64,000 nucleotides of DNA. It comes from Naumannella cuiyingiana. GTDB lineage: Bacteria; Actinomycetota; Actinomycetes; Propionibacteriales; Propionibacteriaceae. The notes beneath the pieces were generated by a model. The model saw nothing but the letters and a program-made list of their open reading frames with translations. It searched no databases and was not told the DNA's origin. Positions 23,345 to 33,399 of this stretch are shown here, in pieces. The stretch spans positions 2,666,001 to 2,730,000 of the forward strand of contig NZ_JACBZS010000001.1 in assembly GCF_013408305.1 (NCBI RefSeq). Direction: 5' to 3'. A program made the translations under genes and the position numbers. Positions within the stretch are counted from its first letter, which is position 1. Each line of letters starts with the position of its first letter.

Positions 23345-25789
23345 ATGCCCAGCCTGCAGCGCACGGAGGCCATCGCGCGCCGGCAACTGATCACCGTTTC
23401 GTCCATCCACATCGCGCTCGACCTGACCGCGAAGGGTGATCGCTTCGCCTCGACGGCCACGATCTCCTTCACCGCGCGCCCGGGCGGGACCACCTTCGTC
23501 GACTTCGCGGGCAAGCGGCTGCTGGGCGCCGAGCTGAACGGCTCGCCGCTGCCGACCGACAGCTGGCGAGACGGCCGGATCCCGCTCCCGGACCTGGCGG
23601 CCGACAATGTCCTGGTCGTGCGCGGCGAGATGGCCTACAGCGGCGACGGCGAGGGCCTGCACCGCCACGTCGACCCGGCCGACGGGCGTACCTATCTCTA
23701 TGCGATGAGCTTCCTCGACGCCGCCCCGCGCTGGTTCGCCTGCTTCGACCAGCCCGATCTCAAGGCGCCGATCAGCATGACCGTGCGCGCGCCGACGGGC
23801 TGGACCGTGCTCGGCAACGGCCGCTTCAGCCAGGTCGAGCCCGGGTTGTGGCAGCTCGCGCCGACGCCGCCGCTGGCGACCTACTTCGTCACCCTGGTGG
23901 CCGGGCCCTATGCCTCGGTGCTCGACGAGTACAGCTCGCCACGCGCCGCCGGTCCCATCGCGCTCGGCCTGCATGCCAAGCAATCCCTGGCCGATCAGTT
24001 GCGCGCCGAGGCTCCCGACATCCTGGAGGTGACCAGGATCGGCCTCGACGCCTATCACGACCTGTTCGCCGTGCCCTACCCGTTCGGCGACTACCACCAG
24101 GCCTTCGTCCCCGACTTCAACGCCGGCGCGATGGAGAACCCGGGCTGCGTCACCCTGCGCGACGCCTTCTTGTTCCGCGGCGCCACCACCGACATCGAGC
24201 GCGGCACCCGTGCCGGCACGATCACCCACGAGTTGGCCCACCAGTGGTTCGGGGACCTGGTCACCATGCGCTGGTGGGACGACCTGTGGCTGAACGAGTC
24301 CTTCGCCGAGTACCTCGCCCACCGGGTCTGCGCCGACCGGACCCGCTATCCGCTGTGGATCGATTTCGGGATCAACCGCAAGGACTGGGGCTCGGTCGCC
24401 GACCAGGCGCCCTCGACCCACCCCGTGGCGGGCAACGGCGCCGCCGACGCCGCGGCCGCGCTCGCGGACTTCGACGGGATCTCCTATGCCAAGGGCGCCG
24501 CGGTGCTCAGACAACTCGCCGCCAAGATCGGCGACGACGTCTTCCTGGCCGGCCTGCGCGACTACATCGACCGGTACGCCTACGGCAATGCCGAGCTCGG
24601 CGACCTGCTGCTCAGTTGGGCCCGGGCCGGGGCCGGCGACCTGGGCGGCTGGGCCGACGCCTGGCTGCGCACATCCGGGCTGGACACGTTGAGCGCGCGT
24701 CCGGACGGTACGTTGCAGCGCCGCGGCGACACCCGCCGGGAACACGATCTGGCCGTCGCTGCCCTGGCCGCCGACGGCACCGAACTCGACCGGCGCCGCA
24801 TCAGGCTGCGCGGGGCCGACGCCGATACCGGCGTGCGCGGGTCGCTGGTCGTGCCCGATGCGGGCGACGAGACCTGGGCGAGCGTCCGGGTGGCCGACGG
24901 GCTGGCCGGCCTGTCGTCGATCTCGGCGATCGAGGATCCGCAGACCCGCGTGGTGTTGTGGAACAGCATCCGCGACAGCGTCCGCAATGCCGAGCTCGAC
25001 CCCGCGATCGCGCTGGACCGCGTGCTCGCCGACGTCGCCGACGAGCCCTCCGATCTGATCCTGCGCGCGATCCTCGGGTTCGCCGCCGACCAACTGGCGG
25101 GCCCGTTCGCCCCGCTCGCCGATCGGTCCGCGCGGCTGGCCCGGGTGGCGGCCACCGCGGAGCGGGTGCTGGCCGCGGGCGAGCCCGGCAGCGATCGCCA
25201 GTTGATCGGCTGGCAACTGCTGATCCGCTCCAGCGCCGACACGGCCCGGCTGGCGGGCTGGTTGGCCGGGACGGGGCTGCCACCCGGCCGGCAGTTGGAC
25301 GACGAACTGCGCTGGTCGATCGTCACCCGTCTCGCGTTGCTCGGCGACGACTCCTACATCGAGCCGATGCTCACCCGGGACCGTTCGGCCGCCGCGCTGA
25401 ATCACGCCGCCCGGGCGCGAGCCGGGCGTCCCGGCGCGGCGGACAAGGCGCTCGCCTTCGCGATCATCAGCGAACAGAGCCGGCTACCAGCCTACGAGCT
25501 GTATGCCACCGCCTCCGGGCTCTTCCCGCCGGGGCAGGCGGCCGAGCTGATCGAGCTGGCCGAGCGCTGGTTCGCGACCATGCCGGACACCACGCGCTTC
25601 CGCCGGAGCTGGGCGCTGGGCCAGGTGCTGCGACTGTCCTTCCCTGTGGCGGTGGGTACGCCCGACCTGCTCGAACAGGCCCGACGCACGCTGCGGCGTA
25701 CCGATCTGGATCCGTTGGTCCGGCGTGCCCTGACCGACGGCACCGACCAGTTGGAGCGGGTGGTCCGCTCGATCGAGCGGTACGCCTGA
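23345..25789 (+). CDS. pepN: Aminopeptidase N (M1 family)
   Basis: An 814-residue zinc metallopeptidase. It has the exopeptidase motif GAMENPG near residue 261, the zinc site HELAHQWF from residue 295 with the third ligand in NESFAEY, and a catalytic tyrosine region around FDGISYAKGAAVL. The C-terminal 350 residues form the helical ERAP1-like domain. It removes neutral and basic N-terminal residues from peptides in the cytosol. The peptide ABC transporter operon begins 179 bases downstream, a plausible functional link. ATG 23345 is chosen over an upstream TTG at 23336. Confidence 0.95.
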   Translation: MPSLQRTEAIARRQLITVSSIHIALDLTAKGDRFASTATISFTARPGGTTFVDFAGKRLLGAELNGSPLPTDSWRDGRIPLPDLAADNVLVVRGEMAYSGDGEGLHRHVDPADGRTYLYAMSFLDAAPRWFACFDQPDLKAPISMTVRAPTGWTVLGNGRFSQVEPGLWQLAPTPPLATYFVTLVAGPYASVLDEYSSPRAAGPIALGLHAKQSLADQLRAEAPDILEVTRIGLDAYHDLFAVPYPFGDYHQAFVPDFNAGAMENPGCVTLRDAFLFRGATTDIERGTRAGTITHELAHQWFGDLVTMRWWDDLWLNESFAEYLAHRVCADRTRYPLWIDFGINRKDWGSVADQAPSTHPVAGNGAADAAAALADFDGISYAKGAAVLRQLAAKIGDDVFLAGLRDYIDRYAYGNAELGDLLLSWARAGAGDLGGWADAWLRTSGLDTLSARPDGTLQRRGDTRREHDLAVAALAADGTELDRRRIRLRGADADTGVRGSLVVPDAGDETWASVRVADGLAGLSSISAIEDPQTRVVLWNSIRDSVRNAELDPAIALDRVLADVADEPSDLILRAILGFAADQLAGPFAPLADRSARLARVAATAERVLAAGEPGSDRQLIGWQLLIRSSADTARLAGWLAGTGLPPGRQLDDELRWSIVTRLALLGDDSYIEPMLTRDRSAAALNHAARARAGRPGAADKALAFAIISEQSRLPAYELYATASGLFPPGQAAELIELAERWFATMPDTTRFRRSWALGQVLRLSFPVAVGTPDLLEQARRTLRRTDLDPLVRRALTDGTDQLERVVRSIERYA

Positions 25790-25968
25790 GGCGGCCGTCG
25801 CCCGTTGGTCACAATCACATTGCGGCGTCGGGCGTGTGCTGGACACTGTGCTCGGCGATGCCTTAGAAAGGCTCACAACTTGGACGTGTGGTCGGTTCCA
25901 AGGCGTCCGCGCCGACCAGCCGCCGTCCGCACAGCGACCGCTACCAGCGGGACAACCAAGGAGGACAC

Positions 25969-27624
25969 ATGCGAGGACGTACTCGCTTGCTGGCCGCCGG
26001 AGCCGCCAGCATCGCCGCTGCGATGCTGGTCGCTGCCTGCGGCTCCGGTGGCGGCACCAATCCCGGCGGGACCACCGACGGAGCAGCGGCGGGCGGCGGT
26101 GAATACAGCGTCAACAGCTGCACCCCCGAGAATCCGCTGATCGCCGGCAACACCGCCGAGGTCTGCGGCGGCAACATCCTCGACCTGGTCACCGCCAAGC
26201 TGGTGCACTACAACGGCGAGACCGCCGCCCCGGAGAACGACATCGCCGAGTCGATCGAGACCGAGGACAACCAGACGTTCACCGTCAAGATCAAGCCGGG
26301 CTACAAGTTCCACGACGGGACCGAGATCAAGGCCAAGAACTTCGTCGACGCGTGGAACTACACCGCCTACGGCCCGAACGGCCAGCAGGGCTCCTACTTC
26401 ATGCAGCCGATCGAGGGCTTCAAGGACACCCAGTGCCCCGACGACGAGTGCAAGTCCGAGCCGAAGACCGACAAGCTGTCGGGCCTGGCCGTCGTCGATG
26501 ACACGACGTTCACCATCAAGACCACCGAGAAGGTCTCGAACCTCCCGGTCCGGCTCGGCTACACCGCCTTCGCGCCGCAGCCGGATGCGTTCTTCGCCGA
26601 CACCTCCGAGGGCAAGGAGGAGTTCGCCAAGAAGCCGATCGGCGCCGGCCCGTACCAGGTCGAGTCGGTGGACACCCAGCAGACCGTGCTGACCAAGTTC
26701 GCCGACTACACCGGCGTCGATCCGGGCAATGCCGACAAGATCACCTTCCGCATCTACGAAGACATCGGTGCCGCGTACGCCGATGTGGTCGCCGGCAACC
26801 TGGACGTGATCGACCAGATCCCGCCGGACCAGCTCGCCGGAGACCTGTACAAGTCCGATCTGCCGGACCGCAACCAGCAGAAGTCGACGCTGTCCATCGG
26901 TACCGTCGAGATCTCCCCGTCGGACGAGCAGTTGAAGAATGTCGACCTGCGCAAGGCGATCTCGATGGCGATCGACCGCGAGGAGATCAACACGACGCTG
27001 TTCAACGGCTCGCGTCCCGCGCTGGACGGCTGGGGCTCGCCCTCGCTGCCGGAGTACCAGGCCAACACCTGTGGGCCGACCTGTGAGTTCAACCCGACCG
27101 AGGCCAAGCGCCTCTACGACGCGGCCGGTGGCTACAAGGGCAAGCTGCTCTACACCACCAACCCCGAGGGTGCGGGCAACCGCGAGACCGCTCAGGCCGT
27201 CTGCAACCAGTTGAAGAACAACCTGGGTGTGGACTGCCAGATCAACATGACGGTGGACTTCGCGAGCTTCCTGACCGGGCGCACCAATGCCGAGTACACC
27301 GGCATCTGGCGCTCGGGCTGGCAGGCGGACTACCCGTCGATCGAGAACTACCTGACCCCGCTGTACTCGAAGGGGTCGAGCTCGAACTACACCCGGTACG
27401 ACAACCCCGAGTTCGAGCGGCTGCTCGCCGACGGCAATGCCGCCGCGACGCCGGACGAGGCCAACCAGTTCTACCGCCAGGCGGAGGAGCAGTTGGCCAA
27501 GGACCTGCCGTCGCTGCCGATGTTCTACCGTGCCGAGACCATCGGCTGGTCGGACCGCGTGTCGAACGTGAACCTCAAGCCGCTCGGTACGCCGGACTAC
27601 ACGGCGGTCACCGTCAACGGCTGA
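25969..27624 (+). CDS. dppA: Peptide ABC transporter substrate-binding lipoprotein
   Basis: A 551-residue family 5 solute-binding protein. The signal peptide ends in the lipobox LVAAC (cysteine near residue 24), so the mature protein is lipid-anchored outside the membrane. Family blocks include YKFHDGTEIKAKNFVDAW, RKAISMAIDREEIN and LPMFYRAE near the end. It delivers oligo- or dipeptides to the permeases encoded downstream. AAGGAGG precedes ATG 25969. A strong hairpin after the gene probably leaves this subunit in excess over the membrane parts. Confidence 0.92.
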   Translation: MRGRTRLLAAGAASIAAAMLVAACGSGGGTNPGGTTDGAAAGGGEYSVNSCTPENPLIAGNTAEVCGGNILDLVTAKLVHYNGETAAPENDIAESIETEDNQTFTVKIKPGYKFHDGTEIKAKNFVDAWNYTAYGPNGQQGSYFMQPIEGFKDTQCPDDECKSEPKTDKLSGLAVVDDTTFTIKTTEKVSNLPVRLGYTAFAPQPDAFFADTSEGKEEFAKKPIGAGPYQVESVDTQQTVLTKFADYTGVDPGNADKITFRIYEDIGAAYADVVAGNLDVIDQIPPDQLAGDLYKSDLPDRNQQKSTLSIGTVEISPSDEQLKNVDLRKAISMAIDREEINTTLFNGSRPALDGWGSPSLPEYQANTCGPTCEFNPTEAKRLYDAAGGYKGKLLYTTNPEGAGNRETAQAVCNQLKNNLGVDCQINMTVDFASFLTGRTNAEYTGIWRSGWQADYPSIENYLTPLYSKGSSSNYTRYDNPEFERLLADGNAAATPDEANQFYRQAEEQLAKDLPSLPMFYRAETIGWSDRVSNVNLKPLGTPDYTAVTVNG

Positions 27625-27642
27625 GCCGCCAAGCATGACGAC

Positions 27643-27677
27643 GGTGTGGGCCGGGCCGAGCTGGCCCGGCCCACACC
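27643..27677 (+). terminator. 15-bp hairpin between dppA and dppB
   Basis: GGTGTGGGCCGGGCC pairs perfectly with 27663-27677 around a 5-nt loop. No T-run follows, so it fits partial termination or mRNA 3'-end protection, as is common behind binding-protein genes. Confidence 0.7.
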
Positions 27678-27738
27678 ACCACAGCCTGTTCCCTGACCCT
27701 GATCCTGCGTTCTCGATCTTGCGCGGAACGGATTTCCC

Positions 27739-28695
27739 TTGCTGACCTACATTGCCCGGCGACTGTTGCAACTGATCCCGGTCTTCCTGGGCACCACGTT
27801 CCTGATCTATGCCATGGTCTACGGCATCGGCGACCCCACGGTGGGCCGCTGCGGCGAGCGCCCGTGCCCCCCTTCCTACATCGCCCGGCTGGTGGAGGAG
27901 TACCACCTCGACCAGCCGCTGATCGTGCAGTACGGCTACTACCTGGGTGACCTGTTCCGCGGTGATCTCGGGACGACGTTCAACGGCCAGGATGTCGGCG
28001 AGCAGTTGCTCGTCCGCTGGCCGACGACGATCAAGCTGGCCCTCATCGCGCTCGTCTTCGAGGCCGTGATCGGCATCTTGGCGGGGGTGTTGGCCGGCGT
28101 CTTCCGCAAGAGCTTCATCGACTACCTGGTCACCGTCTCCAGCCTCGTGGTCATCTCGATCCCGATCTTCGTGCTCGGTGGCCTGGCGCAGCTCGTGCTC
28201 GGTATCCAGCTCAACCAATGGCTGTCCGAACGACTCGGTAGACCGATCGAGATCTTCACCGCCACGGCCGGGGACAGTTCGCTGCGCTCGCTGTTGCTGC
28301 CCGGCCTGGTGCTGGGCTCGGTGTCGGTGGCCTACATCGCCCGCCTGATGCGGGCGAGCCTCGCCGAGAACCTGCGCGCCGACTATGTGCGTACGGCCCG
28401 GGCGAAGGGCCTGAGCAATGCGCGCACCATCGGTGTGCACACGATGCGCAATTCGATGATTCCCGTGGTCACCTACATCGGCACCGACGTCGGCTCCCTG
28501 ATGGGCGGGGCCGTGGTCACCGAGCGCATCTTCAACGTGAACGGCATCGGCGGCTACCTGTTCCGCTCCATCGCCACCAAGCAGGGCACCGCGGTGGTCG
28601 GCACGATCACCTTGCTGGTCGCGGTCTACCTGCTCGCCAACCTGTTCGTCGACGTCCTCTACGGCTACCTGGATCCGAGGATCAGCCATGACTGA
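27739..28695 (+). CDS. dppB: Peptide ABC transporter permease 1
   Basis: A 318-residue permease with six membrane helices, starting LLTYIARRLLQLIPVFLGTTF, the standard DppB/OppB N-terminus, and the ATPase-coupling EAA loop ADYVRTARAKGLSNARTIGVH near residue 215. It forms the inner-membrane channel with the next permease. Translation is placed at the TTG 27739, as no better start precedes the conserved N-terminus. It overlaps the next gene by 8 nt. Confidence 0.9.
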   Translation: MLTYIARRLLQLIPVFLGTTFLIYAMVYGIGDPTVGRCGERPCPPSYIARLVEEYHLDQPLIVQYGYYLGDLFRGDLGTTFNGQDVGEQLLVRWPTTIKLALIALVFEAVIGILAGVLAGVFRKSFIDYLVTVSSLVVISIPIFVLGGLAQLVLGIQLNQWLSERLGRPIEIFTATAGDSSLRSLLLPGLVLGSVSVAYIARLMRASLAENLRADYVRTARAKGLSNARTIGVHTMRNSMIPVVTYIGTDVGSLMGGAVVTERIFNVNGIGGYLFRSIATKQGTAVVGTITLLVAVYLLANLFVDVLYGYLDPRISHD

Positions 28696-29683
28696 ACCGA
28701 CTGCCCAAGCGCCCGGTGTGGGCATCGACCCGGCGGCCGACACGATGGTGTCCGCGGTGGAGCGCGCCGAGGTCGCGCCCGGCCCGCCGGGCGCTCCGGA
28801 ACGCGAGCAGCGAGCCCGTTCGCTGTGGTCCGACGCCTGGCGCGAGCTGCGGCACAACCCGATGTTCTGGATCTCGGGCGCGCTGATCCTGGTGGTCGTG
28901 ACGATGGCCGTCTTCCCGCAGTGGTTCGCCAGCGGCGATCCCGAGTACGCCAACCTGTCGATCGCCCGGCAGCCACCGTCGCCGGAGCACATCTTCGGCA
29001 CCGACAAGCAGGGCTACGACGTCTACACCCGGACCATCTACGGGGCCCGCGCCTCGATCCTGGTCGGCGTGGTGGCCACGCTGGGCGTCCTCGTGCTGGG
29101 CGGTCTGGTCGGCCTGGTCTCGGGCTACCTCGGCGGCTGGGTCGACTCGCTGCTCTCCCGGGTGGGCGAGATCTTCCTGGCCATCCCGCTGCTGCTGGCG
29201 GGCATCCTCTTCCTCTACATCTTCCCCTCGCCGCCGGGTGCCAACTTCTTCGTGGTCACCGGCAAGGTGAGCCTGGTGATCATCCTGTTCGCCTGGCCGA
29301 CGACGGCCCGCCTGATGCGCTCGGCGGTGTTCCAGGTGAAGCCGAACGACTATGTGACGGCCGCGCGGGCCCTCGGCGGTTCGCCGTGGCGGATCGTCAT
29401 GTCGCACGTCCTGCCGAATGCCCTGGCGCCGATCCTGGTCATCGCGACGATCAACCTCGGCGTCTACATCGCGCTGGAGGCGACGCTGTCCTTCCTCGGC
29501 ATCGGCCTGCAACCGCCGGCCGTCTCGTGGGGGCTGTCGATCGCCGACGCCTCGTCGATCGGTCTGGTACGCCAGACGCCGCACATGCTGATCTTCCCGT
29601 CGATCTTCCTGTCGGTGACGGTCCTCGCCTTCATCATGCTGGGCGACGCCGTCCGCGACGCGCTCGACCCGAAGCTGCGCTGA
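28688..29683 (+). CDS. dppC: Peptide ABC transporter permease 2
   Basis: A 331-residue permease of the DppC/OppC type: a 50-residue cytosolic N-terminus, then ELRHNPMFWISGALI into helix 1, HIFGTDKQGYDVYTRTIYGAR, and the EAA loop NDYVTAARALGGSPWRIVMSHVLPN near residue 225. Partner of DppB. The ATG 28688 lies inside the dppB end, so the two are coupled. Confidence 0.92.
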   Translation: MTEPTAQAPGVGIDPAADTMVSAVERAEVAPGPPGAPEREQRARSLWSDAWRELRHNPMFWISGALILVVVTMAVFPQWFASGDPEYANLSIARQPPSPEHIFGTDKQGYDVYTRTIYGARASILVGVVATLGVLVLGGLVGLVSGYLGGWVDSLLSRVGEIFLAIPLLLAGILFLYIFPSPPGANFFVVTGKVSLVIILFAWPTTARLMRSAVFQVKPNDYVTAARALGGSPWRIVMSHVLPNALAPILVIATINLGVYIALEATLSFLGIGLQPPAVSWGLSIADASSIGLVRQTPHMLIFPSIFLSVTVLAFIMLGDAVRDALDPKLR

Positions 29684-29707
29684 GCGCGGCAGCCAAGGAG
29701 ACTGATC

Positions 29708-30772
29708 ATGTCCAATCCGAAGCTTGACGAGGAGCTCGTCGAGGCGCGCACCGCCGACGACCGCTTCGTCCCGGTCGACGGCGAGACCCTGCTCGAGGTC
29801 GATGACCTGCAGGTCGAGTTCCGCACCCGCGACGGGGTGGCGAAGGCGATCAACGGTGTGTCCTTCGATCTGCGGTCGGGCGAGACGTTGGCGATCCTGG
29901 GGGAGTCCGGGTCCGGCAAGTCCGTGACGGCCCAGGCGATCATGGGCATCCTGGACAGCCCGCCCGGTTTCGTCACCGGCGGCTCGATCCGCTATTGCGG
30001 CCAGGATCTGCTGGCCATGCGCGAGAAGGAACGCCGGGCGATCCGCGGCCCCGAGATCTCGATGATCTTCCAGGACGCGCTGTCGTCGCTGAACCCGGTC
30101 TTTCCGGTCGGCTGGCAGATCGCGGAGATGCTGCGGGTGCACCGCGGGATGAATCGCTCCGACGCCAAGGCCCAGGCCATCAAGCTGATGGAGCGGGTGA
30201 ACATCCCCGGAGCCAAGCAGCGGGTGAACGCGTTCCCGCACCAGTTCTCCGGCGGCATGAGGCAGCGGATCATGATCGCCATGGCGATCGCGCTGAATCC
30301 GGCGGTGCTGATCGCCGACGAGCCGACGACGGCGCTCGACGTGACCGTCCAGGCGCAGATCATGGCGCTGCTGGCCGAGTTGCAGGCCGAACGGCAGATG
30401 GGCCTCATCCTGATCACCCACGATCTCGGTGTGGTGGCCGACGTGGCCGATCGGATCGCGGTGATGTATGCCGGCCGGATCGTGGAGTCGGCCGGTGTCT
30501 TCGAGATCTACGATCGCCCGGCGCACCCGTACACGCTGGGCCTGCTGGAATCCATTCCGCGGCTGGACCAGAAGGGCCAGGAGCTGACGGCGATCGGCGG
30601 CCTGCCACCCAATCTGATGCGGATCCCGCCGGGCTGCGCGTTCAATCCGCGATGCCGGTTCGCGCGCGACCTGTGCCGCGAGGGCGGGGCGCCGCCGCTG
30701 ATCGAGGTGGCTCCCGGCCACACCTCAGCCTGCCATTTCACCGAGGAGGTGCTCCATGTCGACGAGCGTTGA
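29708..30772 (+). CDS. dppD: Peptide ABC transporter ATPase 1
   Basis: A 354-residue ABC ATPase: Walker A GESGSGKS near residue 65, signature FSGGMRQRIMIAMAIALNP near 185, Walker B LIADEPTTALDVT, and the C-terminal oligopeptide-transporter extension with PPGCAFNPRCRFARDLC, whose cysteines may hold an iron-sulfur cluster in this family. AAGGAG precedes ATG 29708. It overlaps dppF by 17 nt. Confidence 0.93.
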   Translation: MSNPKLDEELVEARTADDRFVPVDGETLLEVDDLQVEFRTRDGVAKAINGVSFDLRSGETLAILGESGSGKSVTAQAIMGILDSPPGFVTGGSIRYCGQDLLAMREKERRAIRGPEISMIFQDALSSLNPVFPVGWQIAEMLRVHRGMNRSDAKAQAIKLMERVNIPGAKQRVNAFPHQFSGGMRQRIMIAMAIALNPAVLIADEPTTALDVTVQAQIMALLAELQAERQMGLILITHDLGVVADVADRIAVMYAGRIVESAGVFEIYDRPAHPYTLGLLESIPRLDQKGQELTAIGGLPPNLMRIPPGCAFNPRCRFARDLCREGGAPPLIEVAPGHTSACHFTEEVLHVDER

Positions 30773-31802
30773 GTCCGCGCGTCCGGCCGCCCGGCCGGAG
30801 GGCGATGTGATCATCGAGGCGACCGATCTGGTCAAGCACTATCCGATCAAGGGCGGCGTGCTGCGTACCACCAAGGGCCACGTGCGGGCCCTGGACGGTG
30901 TGTCGTTGAAGCTCTACAAGGGCGAGACCCTCGGCATCGTCGGCGAGTCGGGCTGCGGCAAGTCCACCCTCGGCCGGATGCTGATGCGGCTGGAGGAGCC
31001 GACGTCCGGCACGCTGACCTTCGACGGCGTCGACGTCTACTCCCAGTCCGGCCCCGAGATGCGTCGCCTGCGCCGCGACATCCAGATGGTCTTCCAGGAC
31101 CCCTACACCTCGCTGAACCCCCGGATGACGGTCGGCGACATTGTCGGCGAACCCTTCGACATCCACCCCGATGCGCTGACGCGGGGCACGTCGAAGCGCA
31201 AGCGCGTCCAGGAGCTGCTGGAGCTGGTCGGGATGAATCCCGAGCACATCGGCCGCTATCCCCACCAGTTCTCCGGCGGCCAGCGCCAGCGCATCGGGAT
31301 CGCCCGCGGGATCGCGCTGAACCCGAAGGTGCTGGTCTGCGACGAGCCGGTCTCCGCGCTCGACGTCTCGGTCCAGGCCCAGGTGGTCAACCTGATGGAG
31401 AAGCTGCAGGACGAGCTCGGGTTGGCCTATGTCTTCATCGCCCACGACCTGTCGGTCGTCCGGCACATCTCCGACCGGGTCGCGGTGATGTATCTGGGCA
31501 AGATCGTCGAGGTGGGCGATGAGCAGCAGATCTATGAGCGGCCGACGCACCCCTACACCCAGGCGCTGCTGTCGGCGGTGCCGGTGCCGGACCCGACCAA
31601 GCGCGACACCCGCCGCCAGATCGTGCTGTCCGGCGATGTGCCCAGCCCCGCGAACCCGCCGTCGGGTTGCCGCTTCCACACCCGCTGCTGGAAGGCCAAG
31701 GATGTCTGCTCGGTCGACGACCCGCCGTTGATCGATCACCCCGACGGCGTCAGCGAGCATCCCTCGGCCTGTCACTTCGCCGAGCCCGTCCGGGTCGTCT
31801 GA
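30756..31802 (+). CDS. dppF: Peptide ABC transporter ATPase 2
   Basis: A 348-residue ABC ATPase with Walker [10 protein letters not shown] near residue 65, signature [19 protein letters not shown], Walker [13 protein letters not shown] and the C-terminal cysteine extension [16 protein letters not shown]. It forms the heterodimeric motor with DppD. GAGGAGG precedes ATG 30756. It closes the five-gene peptide uptake operon. Confidence 0.93.
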   Translation: MSTSVESARPAARPEGDVIIEATDLVKHYPIKGGVLRTTKGHVRALDGVSLKLYKGETLGIVGESGCGKSTLGRMLMRLEEPTSGTLTFDGVDVYSQSGPEMRRLRRDIQMVFQDPYTSLNPRMTVGDIVGEPFDIHPDALTRGTSKRKRVQELLELVGMNPEHIGRYPHQFSGGQRQRIGIARGIALNPKVLVCDEPVSALDVSVQAQVVNLMEKLQDELGLAYVFIAHDLSVVRHISDRVAVMYLGKIVEVGDEQQIYERPTHPYTQALLSAVPVPDPTKRDTRRQIVLSGDVPSPANPPSGCRFHTRCWKAKDVCSVDDPPLIDHPDGVSEHPSACHFAEPVRVV

Positions 31803-31837
31803 GCACGTCCGCTCGCGCTGAACCGCGGTTGAGCTCC

Positions 31838-31843
31838 TAGAGT
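31838..31843 (+). promoter_or_regulatory. Leaderless-type -10 box of mshB
   Basis: TAGAGT lies 7 nt before GTG 31851. It overlaps the in-frame GTG at 31842, making that earlier start unlikely. Confidence 0.55.
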
Positions 31844-31850
31844 GGCCGAC

Positions 31851-32762
31851 GTGATTCCGCACGATGAACGCCGGCTGATGCTGGTGCATGCCCATCCCGA
31901 CGACGAGTCCAGCCAGACCGCGCTGACGATGGCGAAGTACGCCGCCCAGGGTGCCCGGGTCACCCTGGTGACGGCCACTCTCGGCGAGCTCGGGGAGATC
32001 GTCTCCGACCGACTCAAGCACCTCACGCCCGAGCAGCTCGGTCGGCACCGGCTGGGCGAACTGGACAAGGCGATGGCCGAATTGGGGATCACCGATGCGG
32101 TACGCCTCGGCGGCGACTTCCGCTATCACGATTCGGGCATGGCCTATGCCGAGGACGGCTCCGTGGTTCCGGGGACCGAGGTGCCCGAGGGCGCGTTCTG
32201 GCATGCGGACCTGCGCGAGGCCGCCGATCTGTTGGTGGCCCTGATCCGGGACCGGCGCCCGCAGGTGATGATCACCTACGACGACTTCGGCGGCTACGGC
32301 CATCCCGATCACATCCAGGCGCATCGGGTGACGATGTATGCCTATCTGCTGGCCGCGATCGACGGCTACCGGCCCGATCTCGGCGAGCCGTGGCAGGTGT
32401 CGCGCCTGTTCTGGTCGACCTGGGCCCGAGGCGCGGTACGCGAACTCATCCGCGCGCTGCGCGAGGCCGGCGACACCGAGTCCTTCGGCGGCCTCGACCC
32501 GGACTCCGACCGGCTGCCGATGGGCGTACCCGACGAACTGATCTCGGTCGGCGTCCACGCACCAGAACATGCCGCCGCGAAGGAGGCGGCCCTGCGCGCA
32601 CACGAATCGCAGGTCAACCTCGACGACGGATTCTTCGCGGCCTTCGCCGCGGCGGCCCAGCGGGCACCCCAGGTGGCCGGCACCGAGAGCTACCGGCTGG
32701 CGGCGGGCATCGCGATGCCCCCGGGGCCGCCCGCGGACGACCTGTTCGCCGGCCTGTCGTGA
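31851..32762 (+). CDS. mshB: GlcNAc-Ins deacetylase MshB (mycothiol biosynthesis)
   Basis: A 303-residue PIG-L/LmbE deacetylase, the same length as M. tuberculosis MshB. Zinc ligands are seen in HAHPDDESS near residue 13 and in GGYGHPDHIQAHR near residue 145; LVTATLGELGEIV is a shared block. It removes acetyl from GlcNAc-inositol in the cytosol, the second step to mycothiol. The mycothiol S-conjugate amidase Mca is a close paralogue, but length and gene neighbourhood (as Rv1170) favour MshB. Its stop overlaps the next start (GTGA). Confidence 0.88.
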   Translation: MIPHDERRLMLVHAHPDDESSQTALTMAKYAAQGARVTLVTATLGELGEIVSDRLKHLTPEQLGRHRLGELDKAMAELGITDAVRLGGDFRYHDSGMAYAEDGSVVPGTEVPEGAFWHADLREAADLLVALIRDRRPQVMITYDDFGGYGHPDHIQAHRVTMYAYLLAAIDGYRPDLGEPWQVSRLFWSTWARGAVRELIRALREAGDTESFGGLDPDSDRLPMGVPDELISVGVHAPEHAAAKEAALRAHESQVNLDDGFFAAFAAAAQRAPQVAGTESYRLAAGIAMPPGPPADDLFAGLS

Positions 32763-33313
32763 GCGAACCCGCAAGCGCCGGCGACCGCGACGATCTGGTC
32801 GCCGGCCCCGGTGCCGCGGCGCGGTCGTCGCGGCTGCGGACGACGATGGCGAGATTCGCCACCGGGGTCACGGTGGTCACGACGCGCGGCGACGGCGGTC
32901 GGTGGCATGCGATGACGGCCAACTCGTTCACCAGCGTCTCCCTGGACCCGCCGCTGGTGCTGTTGAGCGTCGCGACGAGCACCAGGTTCCACCGCCCACT
33001 GACCGAGTCCGGGGACTTCGCCGTGTCGGTGCTGTCCGCCGACCAGGCGGCGGTCGCCGCGCACTTCGCCCGCTCCGGGCGCGATCTGGCCAGCCAGTTC
33101 GACGGGGTCGCGCACCGGGTGGGGCAGCTCGGCCTGCCGCTGCTGACCGGCGCGCTCGCCTGGCTCGAGTGCCGGACGGTGGAACGGGTGGCGGCGGGCG
33201 ACCACACCTTGTTCGTCGCCTCGGTGCTGACGGCCGAGCCGGCAGACGCGGCCGCGGACCTCGCCCCCCTGCTGTTCTACGGGAGCCGCTACCTGGGCGC
33301 AGAGAATGCGTGA
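32759..33313 (+). CDS. Flavin reductase family protein
   Basis: A 184-residue FMN-binding split-barrel protein: MARFATGVTVVTTRGDGG, the block HAMTANSFTSVSLDPPLVLLSV, and FAVSVLSADQAAVAAHFA are typical of the HpaC-like flavin reductases that supply FMNH2/FADH2 to monooxygenases. The GTG 32759 overlaps the mshB stop. No monooxygenase is nearby, so its partner is unknown. Confidence 0.88.
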   Translation: MSEPASAGDRDDLVAGPGAAARSSRLRTTMARFATGVTVVTTRGDGGRWHAMTANSFTSVSLDPPLVLLSVATSTRFHRPLTESGDFAVSVLSADQAAVAAHFARSGRDLASQFDGVAHRVGQLGLPLLTGALAWLECRTVERVAAGDHTLFVASVLTAEPADAAADLAPLLFYGSRYLGAENA

Positions 33314-33399
33314 TCGCGGGCCGCGGTCCCGTAGACTCTGCGCGAAATCACGCTGACGACCGCGTGGGCGAACCACGCAGCCAAGGGTAGGACGGGGAA

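Noticed and set aside
25873-29007. 1044-codon open frame on the minus strand
   Set aside because: It lies antisense to the dpp operon; the high GC leaves this frame free of stops. Low-complexity His/Arg/Gly/Asp-rich translation with no family match.
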